Assembly: GCF_002262885.1 (NCBI RefSeq)
Contig: NZ_NKYF01000001.1
Coordinates: 62,001 to 126,000, forward strand
DNA: 64,000 nucleotides
Origin: Pseudonocardia sp. MH-G8
GTDB lineage: Bacteria > Actinomycetota > Actinomycetes > Mycobacteriales > Pseudonocardiaceae
Direction of reading: 5' to 3'
The notes beneath the pieces were generated by a model. It ran no database searches. It was not told the origin of the DNA and saw only the letters and a list, made by a program, of their open reading frames with translations. Positions 16,501-24,844 of this stretch are shown piece after piece. The position numbers and the translations under genes were made by a program. The number at the start of each line of letters is the position of its first letter. Positions within the stretch are counted from its first letter, which is position 1.

Positions 16501-19500
16501 GCCTGGAGCAGCACGGGGTGCGGCGAGAGCTCGAGGAAGTCCCGGTGCCCGTCGGCGATCAGCGCCCGCACCGCGTCGGCGAAGCGGACGGGTAGGCGGA
16601 TGTTGTCACCCCAATACCGGGCGTCGAGTGCCGCCCCGTCCACCCGCCGGCCGCGCACGCTCGAGTACAGCGGCACCGGACCCGCCGCAGGGGCCAGGTG
16701 CTCGAGCTCGGTGGAGAGTGCCGCGCGGAGCGGGTCCGCGAAGGGGCTGTGCCCGGGCCCTCCTGCGGTGACCATGCGGGTGAACACGTTGCGGGCGCGC
16801 AGCCTGCCGGTCAGCTCGTCCAGCGCGTCGATCGTGCCGGACAGCACCGTGTTCTGCCCGCTGTTGACCCCCGAGACCCACATCCGGTCCGGGTGGGCGG
16901 CCAGCTCGGGCAGCAGCTGCGCCTCGGGCAGCCCGACGACTGCCATGCCGCCCTGGCCGAGGAGCCCGTGCAGCAGCCGGGTGCGGCGGGCCATCACCTC
17001 GGCGGCCTGGTCGAGGTCGAGCGCGCCCGTCGCGTGGGCCGCGGCCACCTCCCCCATGCTGTGCCCGACGACCGCGCTCGGGTGCACGCCCCACGCCCGC
17101 CATCGCTCGAACAGGGCCACCTGGATGCTGAAGATCAGCAGCTGTTGGTTCAGCTCCGATCCGGGGTACACGCCGGTACGCAGCGCCTCGAGGACCGACC
17201 AGTCCAGGTGCCTTCCCAGCGCCTCGTCGCACCGCCGCACGGCGGCGGCGAACACCTCGTCGGTGTCCAGCAGATCGGCGGCCATGCGCGGCCACTGCGA
17301 GCCGTAGCCGGAGAACACGAACACCGGGCCCGCATCTTCCGAACCGGCGACGCCCGTGACGATCCCGGGCCCGGTCCCGCCGTGGACGAACTCGTCGAGG
17401 CGGGCGGCGAGTTCGGCGCCGTCGACCCCGTGGACGGCCAGCCGGTGGTCGAAGTGCGTGCGCCGCAACGCGGCTGTGCGGCAGAGCGCCGCCGCCTCGG
17501 GATGGCCCGGGTCGACGAGCAGGGCCCGGTACGCCTCCGCCTGCGCGGGCAGCGCCGCCGCCGACGGCGCGGACACCGGCAGCACCAGCCGACCGGTTTC
17601 CGGGCCCGATCGAGGCCGCTCGATGGGCGGCATCGATCCGAGGACGACGTGCGCATTCGTCCCGGTGAGACCGAACGCACTGACGCCGGCCACTCGCCGT
17701 TCCGCCGTCCACTCCTGCTCGGTGTCGGCGACTCGCACCGGCAAGCTGCTCCAGGACACCTCGGGGGTGGGTGTGCGGAGGTGGATCTGGCGCGGGATGC
17801 GCCGGTGGTGCACCGCCAGCACGGCCTTGATCAGCCCGGCGATGCCGGAGGCCGCTTCGAGGTGACCGATGTTCGTCTTGACCGACCCGACCGGGCACCG
17901 GTCCGCATCCGAGCGCCCGCGCAGCACGTCGCCGAGGGCGTTGAGCTCGATCGGATCGCCCAGCGGTGTGCCGGTGCCGTGGGCCTCCACGTAACCCACC
18001 TCACCGGGGGCCACGTCGGCGTCGGCGAGCGCGGAGCGCAGCACGTCCTGCTGCGCAGGGCCGTTCGGGACGGTCAAGCCGCCGCTCGCGCCGTCGTTGT
18101 TCACCGCCGAGCCCAGCAGCATCGCGTAGATCTCGTCGCCGTCCGCAAGCGCCTTGGCCAGGGGTTTGAGGACGACGACGCCGCAGCCCTCCGCGCGGGT
18201 GTAACCGTCGGCGGAGGCGTCGAAAGTCTTGCACCGGCCGTCGGCGGCCAGCGCTCCCGCCAGCCCGCTGGACTCGTGGATGACCGGCTTCACGATGAGG
18301 TTCACCCCGCCCGCCACCGCGACGTCGCACTCGCCCGACCGCAGGCTGCGCAGCGCGAGGTGCACGGCGACCAGGGAGGAGGAGCACGCCGTGTCGACCG
18401 CCAGGCTCGGGCCGTGCAGCCCGAGGAAGTAGGAGAGCCTGCCCGCGCTGGCGGCGAAGGAGATGCCCGTCCCGTAGGAGGCATCCACGTTGCCCGGGTT
18501 CGCCGCGACCAGTTCGGCGTAGTCGTGGGAGTTCATGCCCGTGAACACACCGGTCCGGCTGCCCGCCAGGCTCGCGGCGGGGATCCCCGCGTGCTCCAGT
18601 GCCTCCCAGGACACCTCCAGGAACATCCGCTGCTGCGGGTCCATCCCGCGTGCCTCGCGCGGGGGGATGCGGAAGAAGGCGGCGTCGAACTCGTCGATGC
18701 CCTCGAGGTAGCCGCCCGGCCAGGTTTCCCCGTTCGGGAACCGCCCCTCGGGGGCGGGGCCGATCGCGTCGACGCCCGCGCGCAGCAACTGCCAGTAGTC
18801 ATCCGGCCCGTTGACCCCACCGGGGAACCGGCAACCGATCCCGACCACGGCGATCGCGTTCGGCGGCAGGCCGTCGGCGTCGGCGCTGTCGGCGGCGGCG
18901 GCGAGGGTGCCGGGCCCGACGGCCGGCTCCGGGAACTGCGGGACCCCCTCGACCAGCAGCGTCGCGAGGTGCTCGGTGAGCCGCCGGACCGTCGGGTGGT
19001 CGAACGGCGCGGTCTTGCCGATGGGAACGCCCAGCACAGCGCTCAGCCGCTCCCCCAGCGCGACCGTGCCCACGCTGTCCATGCCCATCTCCGTGAACCC
19101 CTGGGTGCGACGGACGGACCCGGCCGATTCGAAGCCGAGCACGTCGGCGACCGAACCGGCGACCAGCTCGGCCAGATCGCCGGAGCGGGGCGGTCCGGCC
19201 GGGATGTCCGCGTGCGCCACGGGTGCCGCTGCCGGTACGGGTGCGGGCGGCACGTCCCGACCCGACTCGTCACGCGCGAACCACAGCGGCGGGCCGGTCC
19301 ACGGGTAGGTCGGCACCTCGGCGGGCGGCCCCGGCCAGGGGCGTACCGCCGTCCAGTCGATCTGCACGCCGGCCTCGTACAGCGCCACGAGCCCGTCGCC
19401 GAGCGCGTCGCGGTCCTCCTGGCCGCGCCGCAACGATCCGGCGGCGACCCCCTCGACCCGCCTGGCGCGCAGGGATTCCAGGATCGGCCCCACCAGCACC

Positions 19501-21938
19501 GGATGCGCGCCGAGTTCCAGGAACACCCGGTGCCCGGCGTCGACGAGCCGGTCCACGGCCGCACCGAACCGCACCGGCTCGCTCACGTTGCGTCCCCAGT
19601 GGTCGGGATCGAGGGTCCCGCCGGGTGCCGCTCCCGCCGTGGTGGGCTCGAGCGGAACGGTCGGCGCCGAGGGCGCCACCACCACCTCCGCGGCGAGCTC
19701 CTGACCGAGCGGGCGCAGCGCGGGGGTGTGGAAGGCGTACTCGCCCGGCATCAGACGGGCCTGCACGCCCCTCTCGGTCAGGTGGGCCACCAGCGCCCGT
19801 ACCGCCTCGGTCTCACCCGAGACGACGGTGCTCGCCGGCCCGTTGACCGCCGAGACCCACACCGCACCGGACAAGGCGGCCAGTTCGGCGGCGACGTCGT
19901 GCTCCGGCAGCCGGATCGCCGCCATCCGTCCCGTGCCGTGGGTCTGCTGCAGCAACCTTCCCCGGTGCACGATGAGGCCGGCGGCCTCGCCGAGGGTCAA
20001 CGCACCGCCGACGTGCGCCGCGGTGATCTCGCCCATGCTGTGTCCGACGAGGGCGGCCGGAAGCACCCCCCAGTGTTGCCACAACCGTGCGAGCGCGACC
20101 TGCACGGCGAACACCGCGGGCTGCGCGAACTCGGTGCGCTGGAGCGGGCTGTGCTCGGCGGGCGCGCGCAGCGCCTCGAGGACCGACCAGCCGGCCCGCT
20201 CCTCGATGGCCGCGTCGCACTCGCGCAGTGCGGCGACGAACACCGGCTCGCCGCCGATCAGGCCGGTGGCCATGCCCGGCCACTGCGCCCCTTGCCCGGA
20301 GAACACGAACACCACCGACGGCGCCTCGGCGTCGGTGGAGCCGAGCGGCGCGCGGTCGAGATCCTCCCCGAGCCGCTCGGCCAGCCGCTCGGCCAGCTCC
20401 CCCGCGTCCCGACCCGCCACCGCCAGTCTGCGTTCCGGGTGGTGGCTCCGCCGCGACCCCGCCGTGCCCAGGTAGGCCGCCAGTTCCGCGGCGTCGGCCA
20501 CGGCCGAGCCGGACAACCCCTCCCGGTGTGCCCTGGCGAGCGCCGTGAGAGCCGCACCGCTGGTCGCCGCGAGCGCCAGGACCCGCGGCGCGGTGTCGTC
20601 GGCTCCGCCCGGCGGCGTTCCGGCCGGCGGTACGGCGGGTGCCGCTTCGAGGATGACGTGGGCGTTGGTCCCGCTGAGGCCGAACGAGCTCACGCCCGCC
20701 AGCCGCGGCCTACCCGGATCCGGCCAGTCCACGGTCTCGGTCGGGACCTCCACCGGCCAGCTGTCCCAGCGGATCGCGGGATTCGGCTCGGCCAGGTTCA
20801 GGTGCGGCGGCACGGTGCCGTGCCGCATCGCGAGAGCGGCCTTGAGCAGCCCCGCCATGCCCGACACCGAGTCGGTGTGCCCGAGGTTGGTCTTCACCGA
20901 GCCGATCATCAACGGCTGCGAGCGCTCGGCGCCGTAGACGCGGGCGAGGGAGCCGACCTCGATCGGATCGCCGAGCGGGGTGCCGGTCCCGTGCGCCTCC
21001 ACGTAGCCGATCTCGGCCGCGGCCACGTCGGCGCTGCGCAGCGCGGTCCGCAGCAGGTCCTGCTGCGCCACACCGTTGGGGACGGTGAGGCCGGCGCTGC
21101 GACCGTCGTGGTTGACCGCCGAGCCGCGAACCACGGCCAGGATGCCGTCCCGGTCGGCGAGCGCGTCGTCGAGGCGCTTGAGCACCAGCATCACGCAGCC
21201 GTCCCCGCGGACGATGCCGTCCGCCCCGGCGTCGAAGACCCGACACCGCCCGGAATGCGACATCGCCCCGATCCGGCACATGAAGAGCGTGAGGTCGGGG
21301 GACAGCTGCAGGCTGGCCCCGCCCACGAGGGCGAGGTCCGACTCCCCGGTCAGCAGGCTCTGCCGAGCGAGGTGCAACCCGACCAGGGACGACGAGCACG
21401 CGGTGGACACCGACATCGTCGGGCCGTTGAGGCCCAGCAGGTACGACAGCCGCCCGGGACCGAAGCTGGCCTCCTTGCCCGACATGTGCCAGGGATCGAT
21501 CCCGGCCTCCCCTGCCTGGCGTCCGTGCAGCAGCAGGTAGTCCGCGCCCAGGGCCGCGGTGAACACGGCTGTGCGCGAGCCGGCGAGCGTGGCGGGCACG
21601 ATGCCCGCGTCCTCCAGCGCCGACCACGCGGTCTCCAGCAACAGGCGCTGTTGGGGGTCCATCTGGCGGGCCTCGCGCGGCGCGATGCCGAAGAAGGCCG
21701 CGTCGAACCGGTCCGCGTCGGGCAGGAAGGCGCCGTGGCGGGAGTACATCCGACCCGGCGCGTGCGGGTCGGGGTCGTAGTAGCGATCGAGATCCCACCG
21801 CGACGGGGGAACCTCGGTGACGACATCGGTGCCCGCCAGCAGCAGCTTCCAGAGGTCCGCCGGGCTGTGCACGCCACCCGGGAAGCGGCAGCCCGCGCCG
21901 ACTACGGCGATCGCGCCACCCATGCCGCGTCCACCCAT
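13590..21938 (-). CDS. Type I modular polyketide synthase, two modules (PltB-like)
   Basis: 2782 residues. Module 1: KS (Cys in STACSSS near 178), AT (GHSMGEI near 634, signature YAFH near 736), ACP (MGMDSVG near 953). Module 2: KS (from about 1025, Cys near 1184), AT (GHSMGEV near 1624, with GPGH near 1729 in place of HAFH or YASH), a hot-dog/DH-like region whose HxxxGxxxxP motif is HRAVGPETSA, a KR-like domain with an abnormal nucleotide loop (GGGGRF near 2385) and without the catalytic Tyr, and ACP (LGMNSVTS near 2683). The Glu/Gln/Pro-rich C-terminal tail is a likely docking end. No loading domain is present, so KS1 probably receives the pyrrolyl group from the stand-alone carrier protein. 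The start overlaps the halogenase stop (TGATG). Confidence 0.95.
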   Translation of the reverse strand: MGGRGMGGAIAVVGAGCRFPGGVHSPADLWKLLLAGTDVVTEVPPSRWDLDRYYDPDPHAPGRMYSRHGAFLPDADRFDAAFFGIAPREARQMDPQQRLLLETAWSALEDAGIVPATLAGSRTAVFTAALGADYLLLHGRQAGEAGIDPWHMSGKEASFGPGRLSYLLGLNGPTMSVSTACSSSLVGLHLARQSLLTGESDLALVGGASLQLSPDLTLFMCRIGAMSHSGRCRVFDAGADGIVRGDGCVMLVLKRLDDALADRDGILAVVRGSAVNHDGRSAGLTVPNGVAQQDLLRTALRSADVAAAEIGYVEAHGTGTPLGDPIEVGSLARVYGAERSQPLMIGSVKTNLGHTDSVSGMAGLLKAALAMRHGTVPPHLNLAEPNPAIRWDSWPVEVPTETVDWPDPGRPRLAGVSSFGLSGTNAHVILEAAPAVPPAGTPPGGADDTAPRVLALAATSGAALTALARAHREGLSGSAVADAAELAAYLGTAGSRRSHHPERRLAVAGRDAGELAERLAERLGEDLDRAPLGSTDAEAPSVVFVFSGQGAQWPGMATGLIGGEPVFVAALRECDAAIEERAGWSVLEALRAPAEHSPLQRTEFAQPAVFAVQVALARLWQHWGVLPAALVGHSMGEITAAHVGGALTLGEAAGLIVHRGRLLQQTHGTGRMAAIRLPEHDVAAELAALSGAVWVSAVNGPASTVVSGETEAVRALVAHLTERGVQARLMPGEYAFHTPALRPLGQELAAEVVVAPSAPTVPLEPTTAGAAPGGTLDPDHWGRNVSEPVRFGAAVDRLVDAGHRVFLELGAHPVLVGPILESLRARRVEGVAAGSLRRGQEDRDALGDGLVALYEAGVQIDWTAVRPWPGPPAEVPTYPWTGPPLWFARDESGRDVPPAPVPAAAPVAHADIPAGPPRSGDLAELVAGSVADVLGFESAGSVRRTQGFTEMGMDSVGTVALGERLSAVLGVPIGKTAPFDHPTVRRLTEHLATLLVEGVPQFPEPAVGPGTLAAAADSADADGLPPNAIAVVGIGCRFPGGVNGPDDYWQLLRAGVDAIGPAPEGRFPNGETWPGGYLEGIDEFDAAFFRIPPREARGMDPQQRMFLEVSWEALEHAGIPAASLAGSRTGVFTGMNSHDYAELVAANPGNVDASYGTGISFAASAGRLSYFLGLHGPSLAVDTACSSSLVAVHLALRSLRSGECDVAVAGGVNLIVKPVIHESSGLAGALAADGRCKTFDASADGYTRAEGCGVVVLKPLAKALADGDEIYAMLLGSAVNNDGASGGLTVPNGPAQQDVLRSALADADVAPGEVGYVEAHGTGTPLGDPIELNALGDVLRGRSDADRCPVGSVKTNIGHLEAASGIAGLIKAVLAVHHRRIPRQIHLRTPTPEVSWSSLPVRVADTEQEWTAERRVAGVSAFGLTGTNAHVVLGSMPPIERPRSGPETGRLVLPVSAPSAAALPAQAEAYRALLVDPGHPEAAALCRTAALRRTHFDHRLAVHGVDGAELAARLDEFVHGGTGPGIVTGVAGSEDAGPVFVFSGYGSQWPRMAADLLDTDEVFAAAVRRCDEALGRHLDWSVLEALRTGVYPGSELNQQLLIFSIQVALFERWRAWGVHPSAVVGHSMGEVAAAHATGALDLDQAAEVMARRTRLLHGLLGQGGMAVVGLPEAQLLPELAAHPDRMWVSGVNSGQNTVLSGTIDALDELTGRLRARNVFTRMVTAGGPGHSPFADPLRAALSTELEHLAPAAGPVPLYSSVRGRRVDGAALDARYWGDNIRLPVRFADAVRALIADGHRDFLELSPHPVLLQAIGQELRDSAAQPVRGGVSAASLRRDEPGGSALSAGLAALHAHGLPVDWDAVLPAADRVVAGRYAWQHRSYWVEHDRPATGMPSTRPARHPLLVGSVAPPDSPRHLFEAEVTAEAVAGHRAVGPETSAVWVELVAATALELTGHRGARVVDLDLHGHGHGVDAPVLAQVEVTGDFRGRALRLYDGTGRGGHLIAAGIVDLDPWQTPAEDGLPTSVEPDLVEWWSEAVGGLDLGLRVVRADTDRVEVIAEMPAVPGRWVLPPRVLPIALELARRATGLPDAVPVRIGSMVVHAAAAAERVRIVVTVLERGSDPSLTIRAELLDGTPLVHVDAMTLRGTAAHVPVLPVQRMRWREQPWPQASEGAASAGRWLLLADGFGVADQVARALEERGGDAVLLRAPQDGAAVRGAVRALREQGGFRGVVHLWTLDVPGAVPDDRGMDEAAWCYRSAAETAAALGFGAGPDERLWFVTRHGCAVGDLDVPAGLRAPMWTLAGITGLEHPAVWGGVLDLEPHGVTPREDAGAVVDAMLAGDGEDHVAVRSGRRLVARIEHSDDSPARTDRPFVARGDASYLVAGGGGRFAAELAERLAERGARRIVLAGASAAVAGPELEASLAAQGVELAVAAGDPADPDAAAAIMRGAAGAPVTGVFWLGMNFLLDTDTATDPALALADGRARALGAWQLHRACEAAGVAPDHFVVCTGLAAEWGAPGSGRTAVGDGALRALVATRAARGLPAVGVAVPAVVEPDLSDAMSRSRLARSGLSVHDATFAADLLDRLCTGVRGTFFAAEADWGLLLRMYRQAVRWPLFDELEPQESGAEGDASPAERLAGLDAAARRDTVVDWVLTELAIVLGVASPDDLDPEQGFFELGMNSVTSLELRVRLERRFACALPATLAFEYPNATVLAEYLIGELAIAGGEVPSEEQPQEEPAAWEERAPATTRPQDEPQDEQEDLLARFDEEMTAANSLL

Positions 21939-23281
21939 CAGAACATCGGTGCCGCGGTCGGTGCCTTGAGGTCACCGAGGTGGCGATGCCACAGGTGGTC
22001 CGGGTTCTCCTCGACCACCTTGATCACATCGCGCATCGCGCGCAGCACCCGCGGATCGTCGTCGTCGTAGACGTCGCCCTGGAGCATCTTCAGCACGTCC
22101 AGGCGGTAGCGCGGGTCCTGCACGAAAGCGGTGAACAGGATGTTGAGCCGGTAGTAGTTCGAGATGAACTCGTACCAGTTGCTGACCCCCCGGCGGATCG
22201 TGGACTCGTAGCCGGCGAATGCAGCCTTGCCGAAGTCGCCCTCGGCCGCGGCGGCGATGATGTCCCGGCAAGCGAGCCGGGCGCTGTTGAGCGCCACGCT
22301 CACCCCGCTGGAGAAGATCGGGTCGACGAATCGCGCGGCATCGCCGACCAGCACGAATCGATCGCCAACGATCTCCTTCATGGCGTAGCTGTAGTCACCC
22401 TCGGCGACGAACGGGCGCACCCGCTCGGCGGACTCCAACGCCGACCGCAGCTCGGGCCTGCTTCCGACGGCCTCCCAGAAGAACTCCTCGCGGTCGGCCT
22501 TCGACGCGGCGAAGTGCTGCTTCTGGGTCACCACTCCGACACTGGTCACGGTCTCCGTGATCGGGATCTGCCACACCCAGGTGTCGGTGATCGGCAGGAA
22601 GTGGATGAAGATGTAGTCGGCCTTCTGCGAGTCCGGGGTCAGCGCCGTGCGGTCCAGGCCGTCGAACCAGGTGTGGATCGCGTACTGCTTGAACACCGGA
22701 TCGGGCACCTTGACACCGAGTTGCCGGCCGAGGAAGGTGCCCCTGCCGCTGGCATCGACCACCATGCGGGCCCGCACCCCTGCGTCCTGTTCGCCCGTCA
22801 CGATGTGCACCAGCACGCCGTCCGCGTCGAACTCGACCCGCCGCACACGCGTACCTTCGAAGACCTTCGCGCCCTGGCTGTTGGCGTGCTGCAGCAGCAG
22901 GTGGTCGAACTTCGCGCGGTCCACGTGGTAGGTGTAGTCCTGGTGCACGCCCTCCTGGTCCGTCTCCCGGAACTCGATCTCCGCAGCTCCCAGGCCCCCG
23001 TGCAGCCCGCTGAAGCCGGCCGACGGGATGTCCGAGGCGGCCGACGTCCACGCGGCGCCGTACTTCCTCGGGAATCCGGCCTGGTCGATCAGTTCCAGGG
23101 CACCGATCTCGCTCAGCACCGGGGTGGTGGCGGGCACGAGCGATTCCCCCACGTGCGGCCGCGGGAACACCGCGCTCTCGAAGAGCACGCAGGACAGCCC
23201 CGCACGGGAGAGATAGGAGGCGACGGTCGATCCGGCGGGCCCGCCGCCGATGATGGCGACGTCGTAGTCGAACTCGGTCAT
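21938..23281 (-). CDS. FAD-dependent halogenase, pyrrolyl-S-carrier type (PltA-like)
   Basis: 447 residues from ATG 23281 (AGGGA seven bases upstream), the length of PltA. The sequence shows IIGGGPAGS (flavin site), VGESLVP, a lysine in GFPRKYGA, the halogenase signature WVWQIP near residue 210, and GDAARFVDPIFSSGV. This is the variant-A group that chlorinates pyrrole-2-carboxyl groups while they are bound to a carrier protein. It stands directly between the carrier-protein gene and the PKS that would accept the product, the same place as pltA in the pyoluteorin operon. It probably performs one or two chlorinations of the pyrrole; the number cannot be read from sequence. Confidence 0.92.
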   Translation of the reverse strand: MTEFDYDVAIIGGGPAGSTVASYLSRAGLSCVLFESAVFPRPHVGESLVPATTPVLSEIGALELIDQAGFPRKYGAAWTSAASDIPSAGFSGLHGGLGAAEIEFRETDQEGVHQDYTYHVDRAKFDHLLLQHANSQGAKVFEGTRVRRVEFDADGVLVHIVTGEQDAGVRARMVVDASGRGTFLGRQLGVKVPDPVFKQYAIHTWFDGLDRTALTPDSQKADYIFIHFLPITDTWVWQIPITETVTSVGVVTQKQHFAASKADREEFFWEAVGSRPELRSALESAERVRPFVAEGDYSYAMKEIVGDRFVLVGDAARFVDPIFSSGVSVALNSARLACRDIIAAAAEGDFGKAAFAGYESTIRRGVSNWYEFISNYYRLNILFTAFVQDPRYRLDVLKMLQGDVYDDDDPRVLRAMRDVIKVVEENPDHLWHRHLGDLKAPTAAPMF

Positions 23282-23347
23282 GTCAGTTTCCCTCACAGAT
23301 CCGTGCGGACTGGCACCGCGCGACGTCCGATTCCGCTGAATCGCGGG

Positions 23348-23641
23348 TCACACTCGCGCCGCAGGGTCGGCCTGCAACGACACGACGAGCGCACTGATCG
23401 CGCCCAGGTCCTTGAAGTTGGCGCCGAACACCGCTTCAGGAGGAACGAAGAGTCCGAAGTCGGAACGAATATAGGCGATGAGCTCGGAGATGCTCAGCGA
23501 CGTGAGGATGCCCCACTCCAACAATGGAGTCCGGGCATCGACTTCGGCGCCCGGGTCCTTGATCACCCGATCGACCAGGAATTCTCTGAGTCGCTCGACG
23601 ACATCCTCGTGGCGCAGGGTCTGGTCATGCACATCAGGCAC
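23348..23641 (-). CDS. Stand-alone peptidyl carrier protein (PltL-like)
   Basis: About 97 residues from the GTG at 23641, which has GGAGG eight bases upstream; a longer frame to 23716 has no good ribosome site. It is a four-helix carrier protein with the 4'-phosphopantetheine serine in WGILTSLSISELI (about residue 50), where the usual DSL or DSM is TSL. It is the first gene of the core operon and precedes the PltA-type halogenase. Together with the adenylating enzyme (24845) and the dehydrogenase (26317) it should carry proline while this is oxidised to pyrrole-2-carboxylate and chlorinated. Confidence 0.85.
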   Translation of the reverse strand: MPDVHDQTLRHEDVVERLREFLVDRVIKDPGAEVDARTPLLEWGILTSLSISELIAYIRSDFGLFVPPEAVFGANFKDLGAISALVVSLQADPAARV

Positions 23642-24174
23642 TGGCGTTACCTCCGAAACCGGCCGTCGAATCATGGTTCGTCGAGTGGAACACTGTTCGG
23701 ACGGCCGCTGGACCACGGGTTCGATCTCGACCTCGGCCGCACTCGCCCGTCGCCGGCGGACCCTCGACGTGTGGCTGAAGGCTATCTTCTGATCGACTCA
23801 ACGGCCTCCCTCCCGCGAACGAATCAGCCACTCCGACTTTGGACGGAGATCGCCATTCTCGCTGCCACGAGCCGAATTCCTTGACCGTTGACCTTTGCGC
23901 ACAGCGGCCCGCCCGCCGCAGAGACGTTGCCGCAACGACGAGCGGTCATCCGCGCGTCATCTGACGACCGACCGATACCTGAGATGCGACACAGATCCGC
24001 CCGGAGGCCGCGGAGGCCCAATTTCTACGCCTGCCGAAAAACTGGTCGACCGCGTCACACTTCCGAGGACGGCTTGAATCTGATCACCTCACCCATAGTA
24101 TCGAGGCGGACACCTACGGTGCCGCACACGTCTCGACAGACCCTGCGAAGACGACCTGACTACGGAGAACGGTG
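23642..24174. promoter_or_regulatory. Divergent promoter region between the core operon and its LuxR-type regulator
   Basis: About 530 bases without a supportable gene separate the first gene of the core operon (leftward) from the regulator gene at 24175 (rightward). It must hold both promoters. The stretch 23990-24130 is less GC-rich than its surroundings. I could not identify convincing -10/-35 pairs or a repeated operator by eye. Confidence 0.6.
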
Positions 24175-24834
24175 ATGAGCGTGCCCACCGAAATGCCGAA
24201 GATCAACGTTTCGTTACTGGGCCCGCGGGACCCGTTCTGGGCAGAGCTGGTCGTGGGGTTGCGCAGCCAGATCGACCTGGAGATTCAGACTGCCGCCGCG
24301 ACACCGGCCGTGCACGCGCGGCGCCGGCGCCCCCTGCCGAAGGTGGTGATCGCCGACCCGGAGCCGGCCTACGTGCACGCAGCGCTGAGCCAGCAGGTCC
24401 CGTCGCACCCGGAGCCGAAGATCCTGCTGCTCTCCGGATCGGAGACAACAGCGGCACCGGTACCCCGTCAGGTGCGTGGGGTGCTGAACAGGGAACAGTC
24501 GGTGCAGGAGATCTCGGCCGCGATCCGCCTCGTCGCAGGCGGCTACTGGCTGTCGTCGAGCACCATCGGCGAAGACGGGGGCGGCGCCGCGCGCACCGGC
24601 ATCGACGTCGCCCCCGACGCCCTGGCCGACCTCAGCGACCGCGAGCTCGACGTGCTGCGGCTCATCGCGGGCGGTTTCACGAACGCTCGCATCTCGGAGG
24701 AGCTGTTCCTGAGCACCAGCACCGTGAAATCACACATCCAGAGCGTGTTCGGAAAGCTGGGGATCAAGAACCGCACCCAGGCGGTCATCTACGCCTACGA
24801 GGGTGGCGTGGTCGACCCTCCGCCCACCCGGTGA
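24175..24834 (+). CDS. LuxR-type regulator with degenerate receiver domain (second copy)
   Basis: About 219 residues from ATG 24175; a GTG three bases earlier is possible, and GGAG precedes both. The C-terminal LuxR helix-turn-helix is intact (LSDRELDVLRLIAGGFTNARIS, then TSTVKSHIQSVFGKLGI). The N-terminal half has the length and secondary structure of a receiver but lacks the acidic Mg-binding pair (SLLGPRDP); only an Asp in VVIADPEP recalls the phosphorylation site. It is transcribed away from the core operon and converges, with a 10-base gap, on the adenylating-enzyme gene. It is probably the pathway-specific activator, paired with the similar regulator at 4165. Confidence 0.85.
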   Translation: MSVPTEMPKINVSLLGPRDPFWAELVVGLRSQIDLEIQTAAATPAVHARRRRPLPKVVIADPEPAYVHAALSQQVPSHPEPKILLLSGSETTAAPVPRQVRGVLNREQSVQEISAAIRLVAGGYWLSSSTIGEDGGGAARTGIDVAPDALADLSDRELDVLRLIAGGFTNARISEELFLSTSTVKSHIQSVFGKLGIKNRTQAVIYAYEGGVVDPPPTR

Positions 24835-24844
24835 GCGGTCGCCA

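Noticed and set aside
16698..22070. Plus-strand open frame of 1790 residues opposite the bimodular PKS
   Set aside because: Antisense of third-position GC-rich codons; no motifs, while the minus strand gives complete KS, AT and ACP motifs.
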